This document shows positions 1 to 9,615 of a stretch of 64,000 bases of DNA, piece by piece. This DNA is from Desertimonas sp963732335 (GTDB lineage Bacteria > Actinomycetota > Acidimicrobiia > Acidimicrobiales > Ilumatobacteraceae), in NCBI GenBank assembly GCA_963732335.1, contig CAVSZO010000027.1, positions 124,001 to 188,000 on the forward strand, read 5' to 3'. Position 1 is the stretch's first letter, and every line of letters starts with the position of its first letter. A program made the position numbers and the translations under genes. The notes under the pieces were generated by a model, which made no database searches, was not told where the DNA came from, and was given only the letters and a program-made list of their open reading frames with translations.

Positions 1-618
1 TCCTCGGTCGAGCAGGCCGTCGCCGAGTATCGCCTGCTTCCCGACTTCACCCGGCTCGGCCTCGACGCCGATGAGGCTGAGCAGCTCTTCTCCGAGTGCC
101 GTCAGCTCGTCGACAACTACTTACACATGGAGAATCCTCAGGTGGTCCAGGCGATCGGCCTCGAGCTTTCCCTCGGCGCCCAGATCGATGGCCTCCACCT
201 GCGCGGCATCATCGACCGGCTCGAATTGCGCGACGGCGATCTCGTCGTCACCGACTACAAGACCGGGCGGCCCCCGTCGGCGAACTGGGAGCTGCGCAGC
301 CTGTCCGGCGTGCGCTTCTACGCCCTGCTCTGCAAGGAGGTGTTCGGCCGGCTGCCGGCGGCGATCCGCCTGCTGTACCTGAGCACAGGCGAGATCATCG
401 AAGCGACGCCCTCGGAGCAGGCCACCAACTTCGTCGCAGCCCGAACCGCCGCCGTGTGGAAAGCAGTCGAGCGCGCCTGTCTCACCGGCGACTTCAAGCC
501 GCGGCCGACGTCGTTGTGCGAGCTGTGCGCGTTCCGGCCGTGGTGCCCGGCGTTCGGCGGCGACTCCGAACGGGCCGCCGTGGAGGCTCCCCTCGCCTTC
601 GGGCTCGCCCCGGCGTGA
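1..618 (+). CDS. RecB-family PD-(D/E)XK exonuclease, C-terminal part
   Basis: The frame is open from the first base, so the 5' end lies outside the window. The visible 205 residues hold the nuclease core: GIIDRLE with the metal-binding Asp, then VVTDYKTGRPPS with the D-x-K of the PD-(D/E)XK fold. The C-terminus has CELCAFRPWCPAF, the Cys cluster that holds an iron-sulphur cluster in Cas4/AddB-like RecB nucleases. Actinobacteria carry a stand-alone RecB-like exonuclease of about 270-290 residues with this layout. The role would be DNA end processing. The stop overlaps the GTG of the next gene by three bases. No cas genes are near, so a Cas4 role is unlikely. Confidence 0.85.
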   Translation, partial: SSVEQAVAEYRLLPDFTRLGLDADEAEQLFSECRQLVDNYLHMENPQVVQAIGLELSLGAQIDGLHLRGIIDRLELRDGDLVVTDYKTGRPPSANWELRSLSGVRFYALLCKEVFGRLPAAIRLLYLSTGEIIEATPSEQATNFVAARTAAVWKAVERACLTGDFKPRPTSLCELCAFRPWCPAFGGDSERAAVEAPLAFGLAPA

Positions 619-1245
619 GCCTCCCGGCGCTGGTCGGCCGATTCGACGATTGGGCCGATGCCCAGCTGGAGCCGATCCGCGGCAACCCCGTCGCCGACGC
701 GGTCTTCACCGCGGCGAGCAAGCTGGGCGAGTTCAGCCTGATCTGGCACGTCACCAACGTCGTGCGCGGGATCACGGGAATCGGAACCGTCCAGCAGATC
801 CCCGTGTTCGCCGCACTCGTCGGCGCCGAGAGCCTCGTCGTCAACCAAGGCATCAAGCGCCTGTTCCGACGCACCCGGCCCACCGAAGCGGGAGACGATC
901 GCTTCCCCGTGCGCCGGCCGACGACCTCGTCGTTTCCATCCGGGCACGCCAGCTCGGCGGCGTTCGCCGCCACCGTGCTGACAGGTTGGGACGGGAGGCG
1001 CCTCGCCCCGCTGTGGTGGACGATGGCGAGCACCGTCGCCGTCTCGCGGGCGTACGTGCGCATCCATCACGGCTCCGACGTGGTGGCCGGGCCTCGCCAC
1101 CGGTGCCGTCCTCGGCGTCGCCGCTCGCCGCCTGCTGAAGGCCGTTCGACCTCGGCTGAATCCGTGTCCGCAACGTGGCAGGCTGGGCCCATGCCCGACG
1201 ACGGACCCGTCGCGTCCAAGGTCGCGGTCGCCGACCGCCAGATGA
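615..1245 (+). CDS. PAP2-family membrane phosphatase (frameshifted)
   Basis: The protein starts at GTG 615, overlapping the upstream stop. It shows the three phosphatase motifs of the PAP2 / undecaprenyl-pyrophosphate phosphatase superfamily: KRLFRRTRP, then PSGHASS, then SRAYVRIHHGSDVVAG. These residues form the phosphohistidine active site, and the family removes phosphate from lipid phosphates at the membrane. Near 1089-1091 an extra G in a G run shifts the frame. Removing it restores AGLATGAVLGVAARRLL, and the frame then ends at TGA 1243-1245, inside the start of the next gene. The substrate cannot be told from sequence. Confidence 0.8.
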
Positions 1246-2599
1246 GCGATGCCGAAGCGTTGATGTGGCGCGTCGAGAAGGACCCGTACCTGGCGTCGAC
1301 GTTTGGCACCGTGACAATTCTCGATCGTGCACCCGACTTCGACCACCTGCGCGCCCGCATGGAGTCCGCCGTCCATGCCGTGCCCCGCCTCGGTTGGCGG
1401 GTGCAGCCCAACCCCACCGGGCTCGGCGCCCCGATCTGGGCCGACGATCCCGACTTCGACATCGACCTCCACGTCCGCCGGGTCGCCTTGCCCGCTCCCG
1501 GCACTCGACGTCAGCTGCTCGACCTCGCCAGCCTCTTCGTGCTCGATCCGCTCGACCGCACCCGCCCGCTGTGGCAGTTCCTCGTCGTCGAGGGGCTCGA
1601 AGGCGGCAAGGCGGCTCTGGTGACGAAGATGCACCACACGATCACGGACGGGGTCAACGGCGTGCGGATGTCGATGCAGTACGTCGATCTCACCCGCGCC
1701 GCCACCGTGCCCGCCGGTGGGAAGGTCGAGAGCCACGACCCGGCCCCAGCGCCGTCACCGAACACCGTCGACACGGTGCTCAGGCTACGTCGAGGCGACG
1801 TTCCGGCTCCCGATCAGCGTCGGGCGCCAGGTCCGTGAGTTGCTCGCCGACCCGGCGTCGATCCCGACCGCCGGGGCCGCCGCGGTCGACGGGATCCGCG
1901 GCGCGCTGACCCAGCTGTCGGAGACCGACGCGGCGCGCTCACCGCTGTGGACAGGGCGTTCGATGCGGCGCCGCTTCGAAGTCGTGCGAACTCCGTTCCA
2001 GTCGACGCGAGCGGCGACGAAGCGGCTTGGTGGCTCGCTCAACACGGCGTTCTTGACCGCCTGCGCCGAGGCGGCCCACCACTACCACGTCGCCAAGGGC
2101 GCGCCAGTCGACGAGCTGCGCGCCTCGATGGCGGTGAGCACACGGACCAAGGACTCCGGGGCCAACGCCTTCGGCCTCGTCAAGCTGCTCGTGCCGACGG
2201 GCGAGATGGCGATCACCGAGCGCTTCGAGCGCGTCGCCGAAACCGCCGCGGCGGCCATCAAGTCCGGCGGCGCGGGTTCGATGGACACCCTCGCGGTCGT
2301 CACGTCGGCGTTGCCGACGTCGCTCCTGACGCGCGTCGCCCGGCAGCAGGCCGGGAGCGTCGACTTTGCGACCTCCAACGTGCGGACGTCACCGATCCCC
2401 TACTTCATCGCCGGTGGCAAGGCGCTCGAGACGTACGCCATCGGCCCGCTCGGTGGGGTGCCCTTCAACGTCACGATGCTCTCGTACGTCAAGCATCTCG
2501 ACCTCGGCATCAACATCGACACCGCCGCCGTGGCCGATCCGCCACTGCTCGCCAAGCTCCTCGACGACGCCTTCCGCCGCCTCCGCCGCGCGCCGCTGA
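1191..2599 (+). CDS. Wax ester synthase/diacylglycerol acyltransferase (WS/DGAT), frameshifted
   Basis: From ATG 1191 the product has the condensation-type catalytic motif HHTITDG (HHxxxDG) near residue 148, inside KMHHTITDGVNG. The second half carries the DUF1298-like region with SLNTAFLTAC and the SNVRTSPIPYFIAG stretch typical of the actinobacterial family. The enzyme joins acyl-CoA to a fatty alcohol or diacylglycerol to make storage lipid. The frame breaks between about 1740 and 1790 and again before the end. I place the stop at TGA 2597-2599 because that TGA lies at the conserved edge of the repeat which also marks convergent stops at 43.8 and 49.1 kb. The expected length is about 465 residues. 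Confidence 0.82.
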
Positions 2600-2654
2600 G
2601 GTTTCGAGCCGAATGGGACGTTTCGGCTCGACTGAAGCGGCGGCCTTCGGCCGC
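2597..2654 (-). repeat. Short copy of the structured 3'-end repeat (copy 3)
   Basis: This lies between the convergent acyltransferase and epimerase genes. Read on the minus strand it has gcggcc/ggccgc arms (2649-2654 and 2640-2645) followed by tcgagccgaa/ttcggctcga arms (2622-2631 and 2604-2613). It ends in cctcag, which is the complement of the plus-strand TGA. The order, spacing and flanks match the last two hairpins of the elements at 43657-43799 and 48958-49095. It probably works as a two-way terminator. Confidence 0.6.
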
Positions 2655-2683
2655 ACGAAAATCACTGCGATCGCCGTCGAGCG

Positions 2684-4039
2684 TCAGGACCGGCCGAGCT
2701 GGAAGCGGACGGTGTCCTCGAGGGTGGGGAAGTCGAACCGGAACCCGACGCTGGCGAGGCGGCCGGGGGCCGCCCGCACACTCGTCAGCAGCAGCTCGCG
2801 GCCCGCGTCGCCGAGCAGGCCCACCGCCAACGCCGGTACGGGCAGCACGGTCGGGCGTCGGAGCACTCGCCCCAGTGTCTTCGTCAGCTCCCGGTTGGTC
2901 ACCGGGTTCGGCGCCACCGCGTTGACCGGCCCACTGAGTCGCTCGTCGTGGATCGCCTGGTAGATCGCCCCCACGAGGTCGTCGACGGCGATCCAGCTGA
3001 CGTACTGCTGCCCACTTCCGATCGTGCCTCCGACGCCGAGCCGGAACGGCCGGAGCGACGTCGCCAATGCGCCGCCCCGCGCCGAGAAGACGACCCCGTT
3101 GCGAAGGTTGACGACACGCATCCCGGCAGCGACTGCCGGTGCCGTGGCCCCTTCCCAGTCCACGCACATCGTCGCCCAGAAACCTTCGCCCGGCGGCGTG
3201 TCCTCGCCGACCACGGCGTCGCCACGCTCGCCGTAGTAGTTGACGCCCGACATCGACACGAACACGCGCGGCGGTCGGCGGAGCCGAGCCAGCGTTTCGC
3301 TGAGCAGCAGTGTGCCGTCGACCCGGCTCCCCCGGATTCGTCGCCGGCGCGTTCGCGTCCACGGCGGCCTGATGCTCTCGCCAGCGAGGTGGACCACGGC
3401 GTCGACGCCCTCCAACCGCTCGGCGTCGAGGAGGCCGCGTTCGGGATCCCAGTGAATCTCGCCCGGGCCGGTGGCCGGTCGGCGCACGAGCCGGTCAACC
3501 TGGTGCCCCGCCGTCGTCAGGAACGGCACGAGGTCGCGGCCGACCAGGCCGCTCGCTCCGGTGACTGCGATTCGCATCGGACCGTCGCCTGGGAACAGTG
3601 ACTGGCGCACGAGGTCGCCGTGCGTGCGCCGGTGGCGGAAGGCGAACATCCGCGGCAGGTGGCGTCGAACGACGAGCTCCCCGAGCGGGCCGAACGGGGC
3701 GTCGTAGTCGACTGTGTCCTCGATCACGCTGCGCCGTGGGCCGTCGGCAATGAAGCGGTGGGTGTGCTCCCAGCGGCGCACCGGTCCACTCACCATGCGG
3801 TCGACGAACTGTTCGTTGCGGGCGAAGCCGATGTGCTCGGCGACCCAGTCGGTGGGCACACCGGCGACGTCGATGCGCAGCCGGACTCGATCGCCGTCAT
3901 GGATCGTCCCGTGCCGCTCGATCACCCGGTAGCGCTTCCACGGCGGGAGCAGACGGTCGAGGGCGCCCTCACGTTCGTGCCAGGCGAACAGCTCCTCGAC
4001 GGGGACCGGTATCGAGCGGCGACTAGTGAACGTGCTCAG
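2684..4039 (-). CDS. SRPBCC domain fused to TIGR01777-family NAD-dependent epimerase
   Basis: The C-terminal 300 residues form a Rossmann epimerase: MRIAVTGASGLVGRDLVPFL with the GxxGxxG loop, VVHLAGESI, SGVNYYGERGD and YVSWIAVDDLVGAIY. This matches the TIGR01777 (YfcH-like) family. The N-terminal part is a START/polyketide-cyclase-like ligand-binding domain (PFGPLGELVVRRHLPRMFAFRHRR). The conserved family start VPVEELFAWHEREGAL is coded upstream of ATG 3925, so the true start lies higher, near 4027-4039, where only a CTG overlapping the upstream TGA is available. An indel may have destroyed a GTG there. The substrate is unknown. Confidence 0.8.
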   Translation of the reverse strand: MSTFTSRRSIPVPVEELFAWHEREGALDRLLPPWKRYRVIERHGTIHDGDRVRLRIDVAGVPTDWVAEHIGFARNEQFVDRMVSGPVRRWEHTHRFIADGPRRSVIEDTVDYDAPFGPLGELVVRRHLPRMFAFRHRRTHGDLVRQSLFPGDGPMRIAVTGASGLVGRDLVPFLTTAGHQVDRLVRRPATGPGEIHWDPERGLLDAERLEGVDAVVHLAGESIRPPWTRTRRRRIRGSRVDGTLLLSETLARLRRPPRVFVSMSGVNYYGERGDAVVGEDTPPGEGFWATMCVDWEGATAPAVAAGMRVVNLRNGVVFSARGGALATSLRPFRLGVGGTIGSGQQYVSWIAVDDLVGAIYQAIHDERLSGPVNAVAPNPVTNRELTKTLGRVLRRPTVLPVPALAVGLLGDAGRELLLTSVRAAPGRLASVGFRFDFPTLEDTVRFQLGRS

Positions 4040-4224
4040 ACCGATTCGGCGGGCACGGCGGTGAGCAGCGTGCGGACGTCGAGCAGGAGGTCGGCCACTT
4101 CGCCGCTGGACACCACGTCACGATTGCTCACGCGCCCGAGCGCCTGATCGATCACTGCCAGGGCCTCGGCGATCACGGCGTCGTGGGACTCGCTGGTCTG
4201 GGGTTGATCGATGCTCTCGGTCAT
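4036..4224 (-). CDS. Small acidic protein, 62 aa, unknown
   Basis: A 62-residue protein (MTESIDQPQTSESHD to LLTAVPAESV), acidic and predicted helical, with no motif I recognise. Support comes from a TACGGT -10 box whose 3' end is 8 nt from the ATG, and from its stop touching the epimerase start, which suggests translational coupling. It is divergent from the SDR gene at 4294. Confidence 0.5.
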   Translation of the reverse strand: MTESIDQPQTSESHDAVIAEALAVIDQALGRVSNRDVVSSGEVADLLLDVRTLLTAVPAESV

Positions 4225-4279
4225 CGACCAACACCGTACCCGCGGCGCGGCGAACCCGCGACGTCATTCACGAGATCGT

Positions 4280-4285
4280 TACGCT
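4280..4285 (+). promoter_or_regulatory. -10 box of leaderless promoter for SDR gene
   Basis: TACGCT ends 8 nt before ATG 4294, so transcription would start at or next to the start codon. This fits the TANNNT actinobacterial -10 and recurs at many starts in the window. Confidence 0.5.
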
Positions 4286-4293
4286 CGCCCGCC

Positions 4294-5076
<783 letters not shown>

Positions 5077-5090
5077 GGCGAGCCGTTCAT

Positions 5091-5156
5091 TGCGTTCCCC
5101 GGCCACGCAGGCCGCTGCTGACCGCTCCTCGGCTGGCGCCTCGTCGCTCGCATCGG
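5091..5156 (+). repeat. 66-bp dispersed repeat, copy E1
   Basis: This is the first of three near-identical copies (the others are at 26477-26543 and 51751-51816). It differs from the third copy by only two bases. It lies between the SDR stop and the S9 peptidase start, ending 14 nt before ATG 5170. It contains ggccacgcaggcc and ggccgctgctgaccgc hairpin-forming blocks. Confidence 0.85.
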
Positions 5157-5169
5157 TGACACTGGACCA

Positions 5170-7146
5170 ATGACTGAAGCTGCCGCCGAAACCGCTCCGT
5201 CCCCGTTCGCCGACCTGCTGCGTGAGCTCTACCACGGCCGATCGTGGGTCGCCGGGCCGGCGGTGTCCCCCGACGGCGAGCGCATCGCCTTCGTCGTGGC
5301 GACGATCGACCTCGACGAGAACACGACGACAAGCCGGGTGTGGCTCACCGGACCCGACGGCGATCCGGCGCCCGTCACAGCAGGACCCAACGATGCCCAA
5401 CCGGCATGGTCGCCGGACGGGCGCTTCCTCGCCTTCACGTCCAAGCGCGGCGAAAAGGAGAAAGAGGCGACCCTGCACGTCATGCCGGTCGCCGGCCCCG
5501 GCGAGGTGCGGACGTTGGGATCGATGCCCGAGGGCTTCACCCAGCCGACCTGGTCGCCCGACGGCAAGCAGATCGCCTTCACCAGCCGCACCCGCGACAA
5601 GCGCTACGACGCCAAGGACGAGAGCTGGCAGCCGCCGCGCAAGATCGAGACGTTCTTCACGCAGCTCAACGGCGAGGGCTGGATCGTCGACCGGCCATCG
5701 CACGTGTACGTCGTCAACGCCGACGGCACCGGCACGCCACGCAACCTCACCCCGGGACCGCACCATCACAGCGGCATCTCCTGGCTCCCGGACTCGAGCG
5801 CCATCGTCACCAGCGCCGCCCGCCACGATGGCTGGGACCTCGACTTCGCCGTCGACCTCTACGTCGTCCCGCTCGACGGCGAGATCCGCGCCCTCACCCA
5901 TCAGACCGGCAATTACTCGAATCCGTCCGTCTCCCCCGACGGGACACGCGTCGCCCTGCTCGGGGCGGACGACCCGGAGGTCGACCCGCAGAACTCGGCG
6001 GTCGGGATCATCGGCATCGACGGAGGCGAGATCACGTGGATCTCCTCGGCGCTCGACCGCAACTGGCAGCCCTACCCGAGCGCCCGCCAGCCGGTGTGGA
6101 CCGACGACAACACGCTGCTCGCCACCGTCGAGGACCGCGGCGAGACCCACCTCTACGAGCTGGTGGCCGACGGCTCGCGGGCACCCCAGGCGCTCACCAA
6201 GGGTCCCCTCGGGGTGCAGGGCTTCGACGCGGCCGGCGGCACCGTGGCGATGGCCCAGTCGACGGTGCAGCGCCCAGCCGAGCTGATCACCCTCGACGGC
6301 CAGGTCACCACGGTGACGAAGTCGTGGTCGGACTGGGAGAAGTTCACCGTGCCGTGCACCGACGGCAGCGACGAGATCGACGCCTGGATCATGCGTCCCC
6401 GCGACTTCGACGAGTCGACGCGGTACCCGGTCCTGCTCAACGTCCACGGTGGACCGTTCACCCAGTACGGCGAGGTGTTCTTCGACGAGGCGCAGATGCA
6501 GGCCGCCGCCGGTTTCGTCGTCGTGATGTGCAACCCACGGGGCAGCAGCGGCCGGCACACGTCGTGGGGACAGTCGATCCGCGGCCCCAAGGCCGCCAAG
6601 GCGAGCGGATCGGGATGGGGCACCGTCGATGTCGACGACATCATCGCCGTGCTCGACCACGTCCTCGCCAACCACTCGTTCTGCGACGGTGACCGTGTCG
6701 GCATGCTCGGCGGCAGCTATGGCGGGTACATGGCGACGATGTTGGCCGGTCGCTTCAGCGACCGGTTCCGGGCGATCTGCAGCGAGCGTGCCGTCAACAA
6801 CATGGTCTCCGAGGAGTACACGTCCGACATCGCCAGCGGGTTCCGCACGATCAACGGCCCGTCGGTGCTCGACGACCCCGACGAGTATGCCCGCATCTCT
6901 CCGATCCGCCACGTCCGCGACATCTCCTGCCCGGTGCTGATCATCCACTCCGAGGACGACCTGCGCTGCCCGATCAACCAAGCCGAGGAGCTGTTCGTCG
7001 CCCTGCGTCTGCTCGGCAAGGACGTGACCTTCTACCGCTTCCCGGCCGAGAACCACGAGCTCTCCCGAAGTGGATCGCCCGTGCACCGCAAGATGCGAGC
7101 CGAGATCATCCTCGACTACTTCACCGAACGCCTGGCCCCCCGCTGA
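5170..7146 (+). CDS. S9-family prolyl oligopeptidase / acylaminoacyl-peptidase
   Basis: An intact 658-residue protein. The first 390 residues are a beta-propeller of PD40/WD-like repeats (PAWSPDGRFLAF, PTWSPDGKQIAFTS, NPSVSPDGTRVALLG). The C-terminal alpha/beta-hydrolase domain has the nucleophile in GGSYGGYMATML, the Asp in HSEDDLRCPINQAEELF and the His in ENHELSRSG, which are the S9C catalytic triad. The family cleaves short peptides or acylated N-termini in the cytosol. There is no signal peptide. The gene stands alone behind repeat E1 and is followed by a hairpin at 7168. Confidence 0.93.
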   Translation: MTEAAAETAPSPFADLLRELYHGRSWVAGPAVSPDGERIAFVVATIDLDENTTTSRVWLTGPDGDPAPVTAGPNDAQPAWSPDGRFLAFTSKRGEKEKEATLHVMPVAGPGEVRTLGSMPEGFTQPTWSPDGKQIAFTSRTRDKRYDAKDESWQPPRKIETFFTQLNGEGWIVDRPSHVYVVNADGTGTPRNLTPGPHHHSGISWLPDSSAIVTSAARHDGWDLDFAVDLYVVPLDGEIRALTHQTGNYSNPSVSPDGTRVALLGADDPEVDPQNSAVGIIGIDGGEITWISSALDRNWQPYPSARQPVWTDDNTLLATVEDRGETHLYELVADGSRAPQALTKGPLGVQGFDAAGGTVAMAQSTVQRPAELITLDGQVTTVTKSWSDWEKFTVPCTDGSDEIDAWIMRPRDFDESTRYPVLLNVHGGPFTQYGEVFFDEAQMQAAAGFVVVMCNPRGSSGRHTSWGQSIRGPKAAKASGSGWGTVDVDDIIAVLDHVLANHSFCDGDRVGMLGGSYGGYMATMLAGRFSDRFRAICSERAVNNMVSEEYTSDIASGFRTINGPSVLDDPDEYARISPIRHVRDISCPVLIIHSEDDLRCPINQAEELFVALRLLGKDVTFYRFPAENHELSRSGSPVHRKMRAEIILDYFTERLAPR

Positions 7147-7167
7147 CCCGTCACCGGGCCAACTGGC

Positions 7168-7199
7168 GCGGATCGAGCACCGAATCCGTGCTGATCCGC
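7168..7199 (+). terminator. Hairpin after S9 peptidase
   Basis: Arms gcggatc-gagcac and gtgct-gatccgc pair over about 12 bp with one bulged base around a 7-nt loop, 21 nt after the peptidase stop. No T-run follows, as is usual in this GC-rich genome. Confidence 0.5.
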
Positions 7200-7298
7200 T
7201 CCACGTTCGGCCACTGCCAAACTCGAGATGTGACACGGTCGACGTAGAGTCACGTTCACCGACTCCCCCAGCTGATCACCGAGCGAGGGAGTCCACCC

Positions 7299-8233
7299 GT
7301 GCCCGCCTGGGAGTCCGTGCTCGCCACTGAGCTGAGCACTCGCCACCACGTCACCACGCGGAAGCGCCTGCAGCGGCTCGGCATTAGTCGTCGCGTGATC
7401 GACGGCCTGTGTCGACGCGGCAGGCTCGAGCACATCGGCAATGGCGTGCTCGTCAGCCCGTCGGGTCCCGAGACGTTCGAGCAGCGACTCGCCATCGCCT
7501 GCGCACTGACTGGCGGAGTGATCAGCTATCCGACCGCTGGCAAGGTGTGGGAGTTCCGCAAGACACCCGCGGTGCACGATGTTCACGTGACCGTGACACG
7601 CGCCAGTGCTTCCGTCACCGTGCCGGACTGGATCGTCGTTCACCGCACCTGCGACTTGCCACGCTGCGACGTCGTGTACCGACGCGACGGGATCGTCGTG
7701 ATGTCGCCACCCCGCACTACCGTCGACGCAGCGGCATGGCTCGGAGGCGATGACCTCGAGTCAGTGATCGAGCAGGGCATCGGGCGCGGCTACTACACCG
7801 TTCCGACTCTGTGGCGACATGCTCGACGGCTATGCCGTCGTGGCCGACGAGGTAGCACCCGATTCGTCGACGTCCTCGGTCGCCGCGAGTCTGGAGACGA
7901 GCGGTGGACTCCGACTACGAGCTGCGACTGGAGCGGGCCATGCTCGCTGCAGGCTTTCCGCAGCTGACACGCCAACACCCCGTGGAGATCGCGCCTGGGA
8001 CGGTGGTTCATCCCGACCTCGGCATCCCCGAGGACGGCTTCTTCGTCGAGGTCGACCACCTGTCATGGCACGGCGCACACCTCGAGGGCGCCTATGACCG
8101 GCGGCGCGACCTGAAGGTCCGGGCCAGAACCGGTTCCACGTCGAGCGGGTCACCGACATTGCCATCGATCACCACCTCGACGAGACGATCGAGGACCTGC
8201 TGGCCGTCGATGGTCCGGCAGGTCAGACGGTGA
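7299..8233 (+). CDS. AbiEi-like winged-helix / DUF559-like solitary protein (frameshifted)
   Basis: It starts at GTG 7299 behind GAGGGAG. The N-terminus (HHVTTRKRLQRLGISRRVI, then LEHIGNGVLVS) is the winged helix of AbiEi-type proteins. The C-terminus (VHPDLGIPEDGFFVEVDHLSWHG, split here) has the Asp and Glu of a degraded Vsr/DUF559 nuclease-like fold, and the tail reads FHVERVTDIAIDHHLDE after a second break. Breaks lie near 7895 and 8125. The whole would be about 310 residues, like the intact paralogue at 30299-31219. No AbiEii partner is adjacent, so a toxin-antitoxin role is not supported; a DNA-binding role is only inferred. Confidence 0.6.
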
Positions 8234-8749
8234 ACGCGCGTCGGTGGTTGCTCGCCTCGGTGGTGGCGGTCATCGGCGATCGGCGTCGCGATCGTGCTCG
8301 CGACGCGAGACGGCGGCGACGCCGCGTCCCTGCCGCCTGACGTCGGGGTCGTGGAGTGGGTGATCGACGGCGACACCGTCGACATCGACATCGGTGGACG
8401 CGAGGAGCGCGTTCGCATGATCGGCATCGACACACCTGAGCTGCATACCGACGCCGGTGGCGCCGAGTGCATGGCTCGCGAGGCGCTCGAATTCACGGCA
8501 TCCCAGCTCCCTTCCGGGACGGAGGTACGACTGGAACGCGACGTGGTCGGCCGCGACGACTACGGCAGGCTGCTGGCTTACGTGTACCGGCGCGCCGACG
8601 ACGTGCTGATCAACGAGTTGGTCGTCGCCCGCGGCTATGCCCGCCCGCTCACGATCGCCCCGAACGACACGCACAGCGAGCGCTTCGTCACCGCGGCACT
8701 TGCCGCCGAGGCCGCCAACCTCGGTCTCTGGGGGGCATGTGCCGGGTAG
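8230..8749 (+). CDS. Secreted/anchored thermonuclease (SNase fold), frameshifted near start
   Basis: GTG 8230 overlaps the upstream TGA. The N-terminus VNARRWLLASVVAVIG plus, after a break near 8278, GVAIVLATRDGGDAA forms a membrane anchor or signal sequence. The mature part has the staphylococcal nuclease core: VIDGDTVDIDIGG, RVRMIGIDTPE, the catalytic Arg region VRLERDVVGRDDYGRLLAYVY and NELVVARGYARP. Length is about 172 residues. It would cut nucleic acid outside the cell or at the membrane. Confidence 0.85.
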
Positions 8750-8752
8750 CGT
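8747..8752 (+). promoter_or_regulatory. -10 box for YdjC-type gene
   Basis: TAGCGT, overlapping the thermonuclease stop, ends 8 nt before GTG 8761. It supports that start over the in-frame ATG 8737. Confidence 0.45.
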
Positions 8753-8760
8753 CGCCGTCC

Positions 8761-9615
8761 GTGGCCGCCTCGATCGATCGCGACGTCTCGCTCAACGAGC
8801 GTCTCGGCTACTCGCCGGAAGCCAAGCTGGTCATCCTCTCGTGCGACGACCTCGGGTCCTGCCACGCCGCCAATGAGGGCGTCTACCAGGCGATCCGTGA
8901 CGGCTCAGCGACGTGCACGTCGCTGATGGTGCCGGCGCCGTGGGCCCGGCATGCCGCCGAGCTGTACGCCGACGGCGACGACGTCGGCGTCCACCTCACG
9001 CTCAACGCCGAGAACGCCCGCTACCGCTGGGGTCCATTGACCCACGCCCCGTCGTTGCTCTCCGGCGACGGCGGGTTCCCGTCGACGATCGACGACCTGT
9101 GGGAACACGCCGATCCCGACGAGGTGCGCCGCGAACTGCGCACCCAGGTCGAGCGCGCCCTGGCGTGGGGGATCGATGCCACCCACCTGGCACCGCACCT
9201 CACTTCGATCACGCTGCGTCCGGAGTTCTTCGACATCTATCTCGAGCTCGCCGTCGAGTTCGACCTGCCGATCCGCCTGCCATCGACGATCTCCGAGGAG
9301 CGCGCCGGATTCCCGTTCCGCCGGCTCGCCGCCGAGGAGGGCGTCGTCTTCCCCGACCACTTCGACCACGACTGGCGCCCCGGCAGTCGCGCCCGCACGT
9401 TCGCCGCCCTCGACTCGTTGAGCGCCGGGGTCACGGAGATCCACATCCAACCGGCCATCGACACGCCCGAGGTGCGGGCGCTCACGCCGTACGCCGAGGC
9501 CTGGATCGACGACCTCGCCCTCGCCCTCGACCCGGCCCTGGCGGCGCGAATCGATGACGTCGGGGCGACGTTGATCGGCTACCGCGACCTCAGGGCTGCG
9601 ATGCGAGACGGCTGA
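8761..9615 (+). CDS. YdjC/ChbG-family carbohydrate deacetylase-like protein
   Basis: An intact 284-residue protein. Early LVILSCDDLGSCHAANEGV holds the metal-binding Asp pair of the YdjC/ChbG family, followed by DDVGVHLTLNAE and the ATHLAPHLTS metal/His region. The family removes N-acetyl groups from small oligosaccharides such as diacetylchitobiose. I chose GTG 8761 for its leaderless promoter; ATG 8737 would add eight residues. The 3' end overlaps the convergent Mca gene by 26 bp. Confidence 0.83.
   Translation: MAASIDRDVSLNERLGYSPEAKLVILSCDDLGSCHAANEGVYQAIRDGSATCTSLMVPAPWARHAAELYADGDDVGVHLTLNAENARYRWGPLTHAPSLLSGDGGFPSTIDDLWEHADPDEVRRELRTQVERALAWGIDATHLAPHLTSITLRPEFFDIYLELAVEFDLPIRLPSTISEERAGFPFRRLAAEEGVVFPDHFDHDWRPGSRARTFAALDSLSAGVTEIHIQPAIDTPEVRALTPYAEAWIDDLALALDPALAARIDDVGATLIGYRDLRAAMRDG

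Noticed and set aside
1..618. Cas4 nuclease and hence a CRISPR locus
   Set aside because: No cas genes or repeat-spacer array are in the window; the protein fits a stand-alone RecB-like exonuclease.
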